Source of the DNA: CANIGN01 sp964538275
GTDB lineage: Bacteria > Bdellovibrionota > UBA2428
Length of the DNA stretch: 6,002 bases
NCBI GenBank assembly: GCA_964538275.1
Contig: CAZIFW010000108.1
Coordinates: 1-6,002 of the forward strand
Reading direction: 5' to 3'
In this document: piece after piece, positions 1 to 5,458 of the stretch
Position numbering within the stretch: position 1 is the stretch's first letter
Layout of the letters: each line of letters opens with the position of its first letter
Position numbers and translations under genes: made by a program
Notes under the pieces: model-generated
Told to the model about the DNA's origin: nothing
Database searches by the model: none
What the model saw: the letters and a program-made list of their open reading frames with translations, nothing else

Positions 1-195
1 ACAATTGTAGGCATGAGAACTCCTTCTAAGGTGACTGCTAACAAAGATCACGCAACTGAATTGGGTAAGAAAATTGCTGAAGGCGCTAAAGCTAAAGGCA
101 TTACTCAAGTTGTCTTCGATCGTGGTGGTTACATTTATCACGGAAAAATTGCAGCATTGGCAGCAGGCGCTCGTGAAGCCGGATTGAAATTTTGA
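1..195 (+). CDS. rplR: 50S ribosomal protein L18, 3' part (5' end outside window)
   Basis: This is the C-terminal part of L18, the large-subunit protein that binds 5S rRNA together with L5 in the central protuberance. The frame is open from the first base, so the gene begins upstream of the window. The 64 residues present are about half of the family's usual length of roughly 117-122. The conserved end is clear: a T-x-N-K-x-x-A-x-x-L-G helix start, then the block VVFDRGGYIYHGKIAALA and the terminal AAGAREAGLKF, which matches the family's FDRGGYxYHG...AREAGLxF ending. An internal ATG at 13 is not a start, because homology continues upstream of it (TIVG). The stop codon overlaps the Shine-Dalgarno region of rpsE, as expected for co-translated genes of the spc operon. 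Confidence 0.95.
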   Translation, partial: TIVGMRTPSKVTANKDHATELGKKIAEGAKAKGITQVVFDRGGYIYHGKIAALAAGAREAGLKF

Positions 196-199
196 GGAA
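194..199 (+). promoter_or_regulatory. Shine-Dalgarno site of rpsE
   Basis: GAGGAA overlaps the rplR stop codon and lies 7 bases before the ATG at 207. It supports the ATG at 207 over the in-frame TTG at 192, which would place the start inside the rplR coding sequence and upstream of this site. Confidence 0.75.
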
Positions 200-206
200 T
201 AATAAA

Positions 207-701
207 ATGGCTAATCTAGAAAAAAATACAAAAAATTCTGATGACCAAGGCCTCGTTGACCGCGTAGTTCACATCGGACGCGTAGCAAAAGTTGTAAAAG
301 GCGGACGTCGTTTTAGCTTTAACGCAATTGTTGTTGTAGGCGATCGCAAAGGACAAGTGGGAATCGGTCTCGGTAAAGCGGGCGAAGTTCCAGATGCAAT
401 TCGTAAAGCCGGAGAACAAGCGAAGAAAAACCTTCTTCAAGTTCCCGTAGTAAAAGATAGTATTCCTCACACTGTTACTGGAAAGTATGGTTGTGGAAAA
501 GTAGTTATGCTTCCTGCTTCTGCAGGTACAGGCGTAATTGCGGGTGCAGCAGTTCGAGCAGTTATGGAATGTGCGGGCGTGAAAAACGTTCTTACAAAAT
601 GTATCGGATCAAACAACGCTCACAACGTTTTGAAAGCAACAATTGACGGTCTTCTTAAATTGAAGACCTACGATAAGTATCAAGGTCAATTAAAAGGATA
701 A
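207..701 (+). CDS. rpsE: 30S ribosomal protein S5
   Basis: S5 is a small-subunit protein near the mRNA entry site. It contributes to decoding accuracy and lines the spectinomycin region. The 164 residues match the usual length of about 160-170. The N-terminal double-stranded-RNA-binding-like domain is at residues 16-82, with the signature GGRRFSFNAIVVVGDRKG (32-49) followed by GIGLGKAGEVPDAI. The C-terminal domain is at 88-155, with LPASAGTGVIAGAAVRAV (102-119), the VLTKCIGSNNAHN segment and ATIDGLL. The first ten or so residues are variable and polar, which is normal for the family. ATG 207 is chosen because GAGGAA lies 7 bases upstream. rpmD follows after 4 bases. The loop around KGGRRF, where family members acquire spectinomycin resistance, looks ordinary. 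Confidence 0.97.
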   Translation: MANLEKNTKNSDDQGLVDRVVHIGRVAKVVKGGRRFSFNAIVVVGDRKGQVGIGLGKAGEVPDAIRKAGEQAKKNLLQVPVVKDSIPHTVTGKYGCGKVVMLPASAGTGVIAGAAVRAVMECAGVKNVLTKCIGSNNAHNVLKATIDGLLKLKTYDKYQGQLKG

Positions 702-705
702 TTTT

Positions 706-891
706 ATGGCTGAGCAAAAAATATTCGTAAGACAAGTTCGCAGTACTGCAAGAACTAGAGACCAACACGTTAAAACGTTGGTAGCTATGGGCTTAGGCAA
801 ACGTGGAAAATCCACAACTTTGCCTGACAATGCAGCTGTTCGCGGAATGATCCGCGCTGTAATTCAATGGCTCGAGGTAAAACATGTTTAA
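706..891 (+). CDS. rpmD: 50S ribosomal protein L30
   Basis: L30 is a small, non-universal protein of the large subunit that bridges 23S rRNA helices. The 61-residue product is of normal size for the short bacterial type. The family pattern is visible: a first strand KIFVRQVRSTART (residues 5-17), then HVKTLVAMGLGKRGKSTTLPDNAAVRGMI, which matches the usual TLKALGLxK...DTPAVRGMIxxV core, and a last strand that ends EVKHV. An AAAGGA site lies shortly before the ATG and overlaps the end of rpsE. The 3' end overlaps the start of rplO by 8 bases in another frame, which suggests translational coupling between L30 and L15. Confidence 0.96.
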   Translation: MAEQKIFVRQVRSTARTRDQHVKTLVAMGLGKRGKSTTLPDNAAVRGMIRAVIQWLEVKHV

Positions 892-1387
892 GCTTCATAA
901 TTTAAAAGCTCCTGTAGGTAGTAACCATGCTCCAAAACGTAAAGGTTTGGGTATGGGTTCTGGCTTAGGAAAAACGGCTGGTAAAGGACACAAAGGTCAA
1001 TTGGCTCGCAGTGGTGGTTCTATTCACCCTGTGTTCGAAGGTGGTCAAGTTCCTCATGCACGTCGTATGCCTAAAGTTGGATTCAAAAGCCCACTCAAGC
1101 AAATCGATCACCGTGTAAACGTAGCAGAACTCGGCGCATATGCTGGGAAAACCCTTACAGCTAAAGATTTACTTCCTAAGACTTTGAGAACTAAATCTCG
1201 TTGTCGCGTAAGTGTTTATGGTTCAAGACTTCCTGCTAAGCTTCCAACATCTCTTGAAGCACATCACGTAAGTGAGACAGTTCAAAAGCTTTTGGAGAGC
1301 AAAGGCGTTAAAGTTAGCGTAGTTGCTTTAAAAGATGGTTCAAAACCTCGCGTAAGCACTCGCAAAAGAAACGCTAAAAAGGTTTAA
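884..1387 (+). CDS. rplO: 50S ribosomal protein L15
   Basis: L15 is an early-to-mid assembly protein of the large subunit that contacts much of 23S rRNA through a long basic extension. The N-terminal Gly/Arg/Lys-rich arm is clear (residues 19-45: GLGMGSGLGKTAGKGHKG then QLARSGG), followed by FEGGQVPHARRMPKVGF (51-67). The globular domain runs through VNVAELGAYAG and EAHHVSETVQKLLESKGVKVSVV (125-147). At 167 residues it is longer than the common 144-150. The excess is mostly a basic tail after residue 149 (DGSKPRVSTRKRNAKKV), which could bind rRNA. The start at 884 lies inside the end of rpmD and has a GAGG site at 874-877, 6 bases upstream. A 36-base gap separates it from secY. Confidence 0.96.
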   Translation: MFKLHNLKAPVGSNHAPKRKGLGMGSGLGKTAGKGHKGQLARSGGSIHPVFEGGQVPHARRMPKVGFKSPLKQIDHRVNVAELGAYAGKTLTAKDLLPKTLRTKSRCRVSVYGSRLPAKLPTSLEAHHVSETVQKLLESKGVKVSVVALKDGSKPRVSTRKRNAKKV

Positions 1388-1399
1388 TATTTACAACTA

Positions 1400-1423
1400 G
1401 GAGAGGGCATAAGGTAAGTTTGG
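1400..1423 (+). promoter_or_regulatory. secY translation initiation region
   Basis: Two purine-rich sites lie before secY. GGAGAGGG at 1400-1407 is the stronger match to the anti-Shine-Dalgarno sequence but is 16 bases from the ATG. AAGG at 1411-1414 is 9 bases from it and is probably the one used. An in-frame TAA at 1415-1417 closes the secY frame, so no longer N-terminus is possible without a sequence change. Confidence 0.45.
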
Positions 1424-2719
1424 ATGGATACAAATCTCAGGACGCGGATACTTTGGTTGGTAGGGCTTGTTTTAGTTTATAAACTTGGGGTGCACATACC
1501 GACTCCAGGAGTAAATAGTCAGGCGTTATCAGAGTTATTCAACACACGTAACTCAGCCAATATCTTGGGACTCTTGAATTTGTTCTCAGGCGGAGCGCTT
1601 GAGCAACTTTCAATCTTAGGCTTAGGCATCTCTCCTTATATTTCTGCAAGTATCATCATGCAGCTTTCTACCATTATGTTCCCTCCTATTGAGCAACTTC
1701 AAAAAGAAGGTGAACACGGCAGAAGACAAATCAATCAATACACTCGTTATTTAACGGTGATTATTGCGATTGTTCAGGGCTTTGTAATTTCAAGTCAGCT
1801 GCATGGTCAAGTAAGTCCTGCTAGTGGTCAGCCAATCTTTTCTGAGGCGGGACTCGCTTCAACAAGCTTAATGGTATTGCTCCTAACAACAGGTGCAATT
1901 TTCACAATGTGGTTAGGCGAGCAAATCACGGAGAGAGGTATTGGCAATGGTTCCAGTATCATTATCTTCGTAGGTATTGCATCTTCGTTCCTTAGAGGCG
2001 TAAACAGCCTATGGGTTTCTTTCAAAAACGACCAAATCAGCATTGGTGCTGTAATTGGTTTAGCGGTTGTTATGGTGGCTGTTGTGGCCTTCATCGTGTT
2101 TATGGAGCAGGGATATCGTAAGGTTCCCATTCAGTACACGCGCCGTGTGGTTGGAAAAAATGTCTATGGCGGACAAGAAAGTCACCTTCCGTTGAAAATT
2201 AACGGAGCAGGTGTAATTCCTGCCATCTTCGCAAGTACGATTCTATTCTTCCCTGCAACGGTTCTTTCTTTCATCCCTTATGAGTGGGCTCGTCAAGCGG
2301 CTCAGAACTTTACTCCGAGCGGGATGCTTTTCAATATTCTTAACGTAGCTGCGATTGTATTTTTCTGTTTCTTTTATACAGCGATCACTACAAATCCTAG
2401 CGACTTGTCCGACAATCTTAAAAAATCTGGTGGTTACATCCCAGGCATTCGCCCCGGTAAAGCTACCGCTGAATTCTTAGATGCTATCGTAACAAGACTT
2501 ACTTTTTCTGGAGCTATCTATCTTGCGGCCGTATGTATTATGCCCACAATTATGATTCAAGCTTTCCAAGTAAACTTTTACTTTGGAGGCACAACGCTTT
2601 TGATCTTGGTAGGTGTTGCACTCGATACCATTAGCCAAGTACAAGCTCACTTGCTTTCACAGAACTATGATGGATTTTTAAAGCAAGCGCGTATGAGAGG
2701 TCGGAAGGCTTACACCTAG
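1424..2719 (+). CDS. secY: Preprotein translocase channel subunit SecY
   Basis: SecY forms the protein-conducting channel of the inner membrane with SecE and SecG, and accepts chains from SecA or the ribosome. The 431 residues contain about ten hydrophobic segments. Landmarks in order: TM1 (about 9-26) and HIPTPGVN; the plug and TM2 region NILGLLNLFSGGALEQLS through GISPYISASII (46-78); the cytoplasmic GEHGRRQINQYTR loop; ITERGIGNGSSIIIF of TM5 (168-182); the loop GYRKVPIQYTRR (230-241); LKINGAGVIPAIFAS of TM7; and the SecA-contact loop GGYIPGIRPGKAT (336-348), whose Arg343 corresponds to the functionally critical Arg357 of E. coli. The C-terminus GFLKQARMRGR is typical. Only about six residues precede the conserved LRTRIL, whereas related proteins have roughly 12-20. 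An in-frame stop just upstream confirms that this ATG is the first available. adk follows after one base. Confidence 0.97.
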   Translation: MDTNLRTRILWLVGLVLVYKLGVHIPTPGVNSQALSELFNTRNSANILGLLNLFSGGALEQLSILGLGISPYISASIIMQLSTIMFPPIEQLQKEGEHGRRQINQYTRYLTVIIAIVQGFVISSQLHGQVSPASGQPIFSEAGLASTSLMVLLLTTGAIFTMWLGEQITERGIGNGSSIIIFVGIASSFLRGVNSLWVSFKNDQISIGAVIGLAVVMVAVVAFIVFMEQGYRKVPIQYTRRVVGKNVYGGQESHLPLKINGAGVIPAIFASTILFFPATVLSFIPYEWARQAAQNFTPSGMLFNILNVAAIVFFCFFYTAITTNPSDLSDNLKKSGGYIPGIRPGKATAEFLDAIVTRLTFSGAIYLAAVCIMPTIMIQAFQVNFYFGGTTLLILVGVALDTISQVQAHLLSQNYDGFLKQARMRGRKAYT

Positions 2720-2720
2720 G

Positions 2721-3419
2721 ATGAAAGAAGCCTTAGTTGTCGTTTTTTTAGGCCCTCCTGGTTCTGGCAAAGGAACTCAAGCAAAAGAACTCTCAGGTGA
2801 GATTGCTGGCCTACAACACGTATCAACTGGAGACTTGTTTAGAAGCGAAATGGCGCTGAAAAGCGAAATTGGACTTTTAGTGGATGAAACCATTAAAGCC
2901 GGCAAACTTGTAGATGATGAAATGACCTACAAGGTGCTGAAGAATCAGCTTTTGCGGATTATCGATGAAAAAGCGCCTAAGTGCTTTATCTTTGATGGCT
3001 ACCCCCGCAATGGCAATCAGGTTTTAGACCTGAGCAAACTTTTAAAAGAGATACCGTCTCTAAAAGGACCGGTATTTTTTGAGTTAATGCTTCCGAAAGA
3101 CGTAATCGTGGAACGAATTTCTGGACGCCTCGTGAACCCAAGACTCGGTATTGTGTACCACAAGACTGAGCGCCCCCCGCAGGTTCCGGGAGTATGTGAC
3201 AAAGATGGGGGCGAACTCGTCCAACGGGCTGATGATAAGCCCGAGGTCGTTGGAGGTCGTTTTGATGTTTATCAAAAGGGCCTTTCGGAGATGTTAGTTG
3301 AGATCAAAAAGGGAGGGTATCCCCATTTTGAATTCAACGGAAACGCTTCGGTTGAGCAGATCTCTAAAAGCTTGAAATCCAAGCTCTTTGAGCTCTGTGA
3401 AGGGTTGACTGGACGATAA
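2721..3419 (+). CDS. adk: Adenylate kinase, long (LID-containing) form
   Basis: This cytosolic enzyme interconverts ATP + AMP and 2 ADP. The 232-residue protein carries the P-loop GPPGSGKGT (11-19), the AMP-site STGDLFR (35-41) with Arg41, and the AMP-binding segment DGYPRNGNQ (92-100), in which Tyr replaces the more usual Phe of DGFPR and Gln100 matches the adenine-contacting Gln. The LID domain spans about 136-172 and ends RADDK, with the catalytic-type arginines Arg136, Arg169 and Arg180. Of the four zinc-ligand positions of the Cys-type LID, only Cys159 and an Asp (162) remain; the first pair is Asn139 and Leu142. The E. coli-type His/Ser/Asp/Thr network is also not intact. GGAAGG at 2703-2708 inside secY is the probable ribosome site, and the gene starts one base after the secY stop. 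Codon choice looks less optimised than in the flanking ribosomal genes. Confidence 0.96.
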   Translation: MKEALVVVFLGPPGSGKGTQAKELSGEIAGLQHVSTGDLFRSEMALKSEIGLLVDETIKAGKLVDDEMTYKVLKNQLLRIIDEKAPKCFIFDGYPRNGNQVLDLSKLLKEIPSLKGPVFFELMLPKDVIVERISGRLVNPRLGIVYHKTERPPQVPGVCDKDGGELVQRADDKPEVVGGRFDVYQKGLSEMLVEIKKGGYPHFEFNGNASVEQISKSLKSKLFELCEGLTGR

Positions 3420-3509
3420 TGAAAGATAACAATATAGCCTTCAAATTTTATAAAAGTTTAAAGGTTGGAAAATTTAGCTGTAATTTGAATTAGCTAGGGA
3501 GCTAGGAAA
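3420..3509 (+). other. AT-rich gap between adk and rpmJ (spc/alpha junction)
   Basis: This is the largest non-coding gap in the window. Many bacteria have infA here, but no frame encodes an IF-1-like protein. An ATG at 3419 overlaps the adk stop and opens a 24-codon frame ending at 3493. It is Lys/Asn/Phe-rich as expected from AT-rich DNA, and I do not call it a gene. The composition would suit a promoter, but no pair of -35 and -10 hexamers with good matches and a 16-18 base spacer was found by eye. No T-run terminator is present. Confidence 0.6.
3491..3504 (+). promoter_or_regulatory. Small hairpin with the rpmJ Shine-Dalgarno core in its loop
   Basis: TAGCT (3491-3495) and AGCTA (3500-3504) form a perfect 5-bp inverted repeat around the loop AGGG. 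The best ribosome site for rpmJ, AGGGAG (3496-3501, 8 bases before the ATG at 3510), spans the loop and the start of the right arm. The stem is short and AT-containing, so its stability is doubtful. Another TAGCT at 3475-3479 could pair with the same right arm as an alternative. Confidence 0.3.
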
Positions 3510-3623
3510 ATGAAAGTAAGAGCATCAGTAAAAAAGATTTGTGACAAATGTCAGATTGTACGCCGAGCAGGTATCGTGCGCGTAATTTGCAGCAACAAAA
3601 AACACAAGCAGAAACAAGGATAA
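3510..3623 (+). CDS. rpmJ: 50S ribosomal protein L36, zinc-binding type
   Basis: L36 is the smallest large-subunit protein and stabilises 23S rRNA near the peptidyl-transferase side. The 37-residue product starts MKVRASVKKI and ends KHKQKQG, nearly the family consensus. It is of the zinc-ribbon type, with Cys11, Cys14, Cys27 and His32 as ligands (C-x2-C-x12-C-x4-H). This is therefore the Cys-containing form rather than the Cys-free paralogue that some bacteria express under zinc shortage. A GGGAG-type ribosome site lies upstream, partly in a hairpin loop. The stop is followed by 3 bases and then rpsM, so L36 leads the alpha-operon block and its translation is probably coupled to S13. Confidence 0.97.
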   Translation: MKVRASVKKICDKCQIVRRAGIVRVICSNKKHKQKQG

Positions 3624-3626
3624 AAT

Positions 3627-4010
3627 ATGGCGCGTATTGCAGGAGTCGATTTACCAAGAAACAAAAGAATTGATATTGCCCTTACCTATGTACATGGTAT
3701 TGGCAAAACCGCAGCAAAAGAAATGTTAGCGGAACTTAAGATTGCACCCGAAACAAAGTCTGATCAAATCACTGAAGAAGTGGTTGCTCAGATTCGTGAG
3801 TATCTTGAGAAAAATCTTCCCGTAGAAGGTGACCTTCGTCGCCGTGTGGGAATGAACATCAAGCGTCTTATTGACCTTCACACTTATCGTGGTCTTCGTC
3901 ACCGCAAAGGTTTACCTGTGCACGGACAAAGAACTCGTTCAAACGCAAGAACTCGCAAAGGTCCTCGTAAGACAGTTGCTGGTAAAGTTTCAGTGAAAAC
4001 TCTCAAGTAG
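3627..4010 (+). CDS. rpsM: 30S ribosomal protein S13
   Basis: S13 sits in the head of the small subunit, contacts the P-site tRNA through its C-terminal tail, and forms an inter-subunit bridge. The 127 residues are normal for the family. The N-terminus MARIAGVDLPRNKRIDIALTY matches the consensus, followed by the helix-two-turn-helix motif HGIGKTAAKEML (23-34), and LRRRVGMNIKRLIDLHTYRG (70-89). The basic signature RHRKGLPVHGQRTRSNART (91-109) leads into a KGPRKTVAG tail that is rich in Lys and Arg. AAGGA at 3616-3620, inside the end of rpmJ, lies 6 bases before the ATG. rpsK follows closely. Confidence 0.97.
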   Translation: MARIAGVDLPRNKRIDIALTYVHGIGKTAAKEMLAELKIAPETKSDQITEEVVAQIREYLEKNLPVEGDLRRRVGMNIKRLIDLHTYRGLRHRKGLPVHGQRTRSNARTRKGPRKTVAGKVSVKTLK

Positions 4011-4014
4011 GAAG
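4009..4014 (+). promoter_or_regulatory. Shine-Dalgarno site pointing to ATG 4021 of rpsK
   Basis: GGAAG preceded by A (AGGAAG) overlaps the rpsM stop region and lies 6 bases before the ATG at 4021. It is far too close to the GTG at 4014 to serve it, since the G-rich core ends within a base or two of that codon. It therefore indicates that the natural start is ATG 4021, although that ATG is out of frame with the conserved body of S11. Confidence 0.6.
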
Positions 4015-4418
4015 TGACGTATGGAAAAAAAAAGCTGCAGCAACAACTGCTAAAAAGAAAGCTATTAAAGTTCCCCCCCGTTGGTGTGTGTCACATCAAC
4101 GCGACTTTTAACAACACAATCGTTACGATTGCAGATCCTGCTGGAAATGCTCTTTTCTGGAGCACTTGCGGTAAAAAAGGATTTAAAGGTGCTCGTAAGA
4201 GTACACCTTTCGCGGCTCAAGTGGCAGCGGCTGAAGTTGCTCAACTTGCATTCGATGCAGGTATGAGAAGCATCGCTGTTGAAGTGAAAGGCCCAGGCGC
4301 TGGACGTGAATCTGCTCTTCGAGCACTCGCAGGCGCTGGTCTTCGCGTAACACAAATTAAAGATGTAACCCCTATTCCTCACAATGGTTGTCGTCCACCT
4401 AAACGACGTCGCGTATAA
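4014..4418 (+). CDS. rpsK: 30S ribosomal protein S11, with an apparently frame-disturbed 5' end
   Basis: S11 forms the small-subunit platform with S6, S18 and S21 near the E site. The body is textbook: GVCHINATFNNTIVTIADPAG (residues 24-44), WSTCGKKGFKGARKSTPFAAQ (49-69), VKGPGAGRESALRAL (91-105) and the end DVTPIPHNGCRPPKRRRV. The coordinates give the unbroken frame, which must start at GTG 4014 and reads LQQQLLKRKLLKF before PPVG. That leader is unlike S11. The next frame over the same bases (4034-4072) reads AAATTAKKKAIKV, a normal S11 leader, and the well-placed ATG 4021 is in the third frame. Removing one base from the A-run 4025-4033 and one from the C-run 4073-4079 gives a 131-residue protein, MEKKAAATTAKKKAIKVPP..., of standard length. 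I think the 5' end carries two single-base insertions, most simply sequencing errors. Identity of the gene is certain; its first 20 or so residues are not. Confidence 0.93.
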   Translation: MTYGKKKLQQQLLKRKLLKFPPVGVCHINATFNNTIVTIADPAGNALFWSTCGKKGFKGARKSTPFAAQVAAAEVAQLAFDAGMRSIAVEVKGPGAGRESALRALAGAGLRVTQIKDVTPIPHNGCRPPKRRRV

Positions 4419-4422
4419 GGAG
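4417..4422 (+). promoter_or_regulatory. Shine-Dalgarno site of rpoA
   Basis: AAGGAG overlaps the rpsK stop codon and lies 10 bases before ATG 4433. A second in-frame ATG at 4439 is 16 bases away, so the first ATG is preferred. Confidence 0.65.
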
Positions 4423-4432
4423 ATTATAAGTA

Positions 4433-5455
4433 ATGACGATGGTTCAAGAAAACTGGTCTAGCCTCATCAAGCCCAAAGCAATTGAAATTGAAAAGGGTTC
4501 TCTTACTCCTACTTACGGTCGTTTTATCGCGCGTCCTCTAGAGCGTGGTTATGGTCATACAATCGGAAACGGTCTTAGAAGAATTCTTCTTAGCTCGCTT
4601 CAAGGTTGTGCGATTACTTCGGTAAAGTTTGAGGGCGTGTTGCACGAATTTGCGACACTTAATGATGTCACTGAAGATATGGCTGATATCATTTTGAATC
4701 TGAAAGGTGTCAGATTAAAGCTCGTAGGACAAAAAACAAAAACAATCTTTTTGGACAAAAAAGGTCCAGGTGTTTTGACTGCAAAAGATCTCGCTATTGA
4801 TAGCAGTATTCACGTGTTGAATCCTGATCATCACATTGCGACTCTTGGTAAAGATGCTCACATTCGCGGCGAAATCGTTGTGAAGTGGGGTCGTGGATAT
4901 GTTCCTGCTGAGAGAAACAAAGAAGAAAATTCTCCTATCGGCACGATTGGTGTTGATAGCATTTTCTCTCCTGTAACTCGCGTAAACTACTCTGTTTCTA
5001 ACTCTCGCGTAGGAAGTTGGACAGACTATGATCGTTTGACCATGGACATTTGGACAGATGGTTCACTTTCTCCAGAACTTGGTTTGGCCTATGCCGCTAA
5101 GATTTTGAAGGACCAAGTAAGTATTTTCATCAACTTTGATGAAGGTATCGAAGTCGTAGAAGTTAAAAAAGACTCTAACAAGGGCGATGTTAACGAAAAC
5201 TTGTTCAAGAGCGTAGAAGAGCTCGAACTTAGCGTTCGTAGCGCGAACTGCCTCCAGAACGCAAACATTCGTTACATCTTTGAACTTGTTACTAAGACTG
5301 AAGCCGAAATGCTCCGCACGAAAAACTTCGGTCGTAAGTCTTTAAATGAAATTAAAGATATTCTCTCAGAAATGGGATTAAGCTTAGGTATGGCCCTTGA
5401 TCTTCCACCGGAAGTCATCGCCGATAAGCTTCGTGAACGTAAAGGTGGTAACTAA
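4433..5455 (+). CDS. rpoA: DNA-directed RNA polymerase subunit alpha
   Basis: Alpha dimerises to nucleate RNA polymerase assembly, and its C-terminal domain contacts UP elements and activators. The 340 residues fit the usual 330-345. The N-terminal domain holds FIARPLERGYGHTIGNGLRR then ILLSSLQG (31-58), the dimerisation and beta-contact region, FEGVLHEFATLNDVTEDM (66-83), and RGYVPAERN (154-162). YDRLTMDIWTDGSLSP (199-214) closes that domain. After a polar linker (about 240-256) the alpha-CTD runs 257-320 with ELSVRSANCL and NFGRKSLNEIKDIL. Arg269, Asn272, Gly300, Lys302 and Ser303 correspond to the E. coli DNA-contact residues Arg265, Asn268, Gly296, Lys298 and Ser299, so UP-element binding should be retained. 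rpsD, commonly found just before rpoA, is absent here. rplQ follows after 3 bases. Confidence 0.98.
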   Translation: MTMVQENWSSLIKPKAIEIEKGSLTPTYGRFIARPLERGYGHTIGNGLRRILLSSLQGCAITSVKFEGVLHEFATLNDVTEDMADIILNLKGVRLKLVGQKTKTIFLDKKGPGVLTAKDLAIDSSIHVLNPDHHIATLGKDAHIRGEIVVKWGRGYVPAERNKEENSPIGTIGVDSIFSPVTRVNYSVSNSRVGSWTDYDRLTMDIWTDGSLSPELGLAYAAKILKDQVSIFINFDEGIEVVEVKKDSNKGDVNENLFKSVEELELSVRSANCLQNANIRYIFELVTKTEAEMLRTKNFGRKSLNEIKDILSEMGLSLGMALDLPPEVIADKLRERKGGN

Positions 5456-5458
5456 TCC

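Noticed and set aside
216..470. Minus-strand open frame of 84 codons opposite rpsE
   Set aside because: It lies wholly opposite a certain ribosomal-protein gene, has no recognisable motif and shows the composition of an antisense shadow.
1828..2130. Minus-strand open frame of 100 codons opposite secY
   Set aside because: It is an antisense shadow of conserved SecY membrane segments, without recognisable family features.
3419..3493. 24-codon frame whose ATG overlaps the adk stop codon
   Set aside because: The stop-start overlap is suggestive of coupling, but the peptide is short, reflects AT-rich composition, has no clear ribosome site of its own and no resemblance to IF-1 or any family I know.
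3440..3495. Possible sigma-70 promoter before rpmJ (TTGGAA at 3465, TAATTT at 3481)
   Set aside because: The spacing is only 10 bases and other hexamer pairs match poorly; AT-richness alone does not support a call.
1200..5000. Recurrent CGCGTAA words in several genes
   Set aside because: They fall in frame as Arg-Val codons (CGC GTA A..) or nearby, and reflect codon preference in highly expressed genes rather than a motif with a fixed position or spacing.
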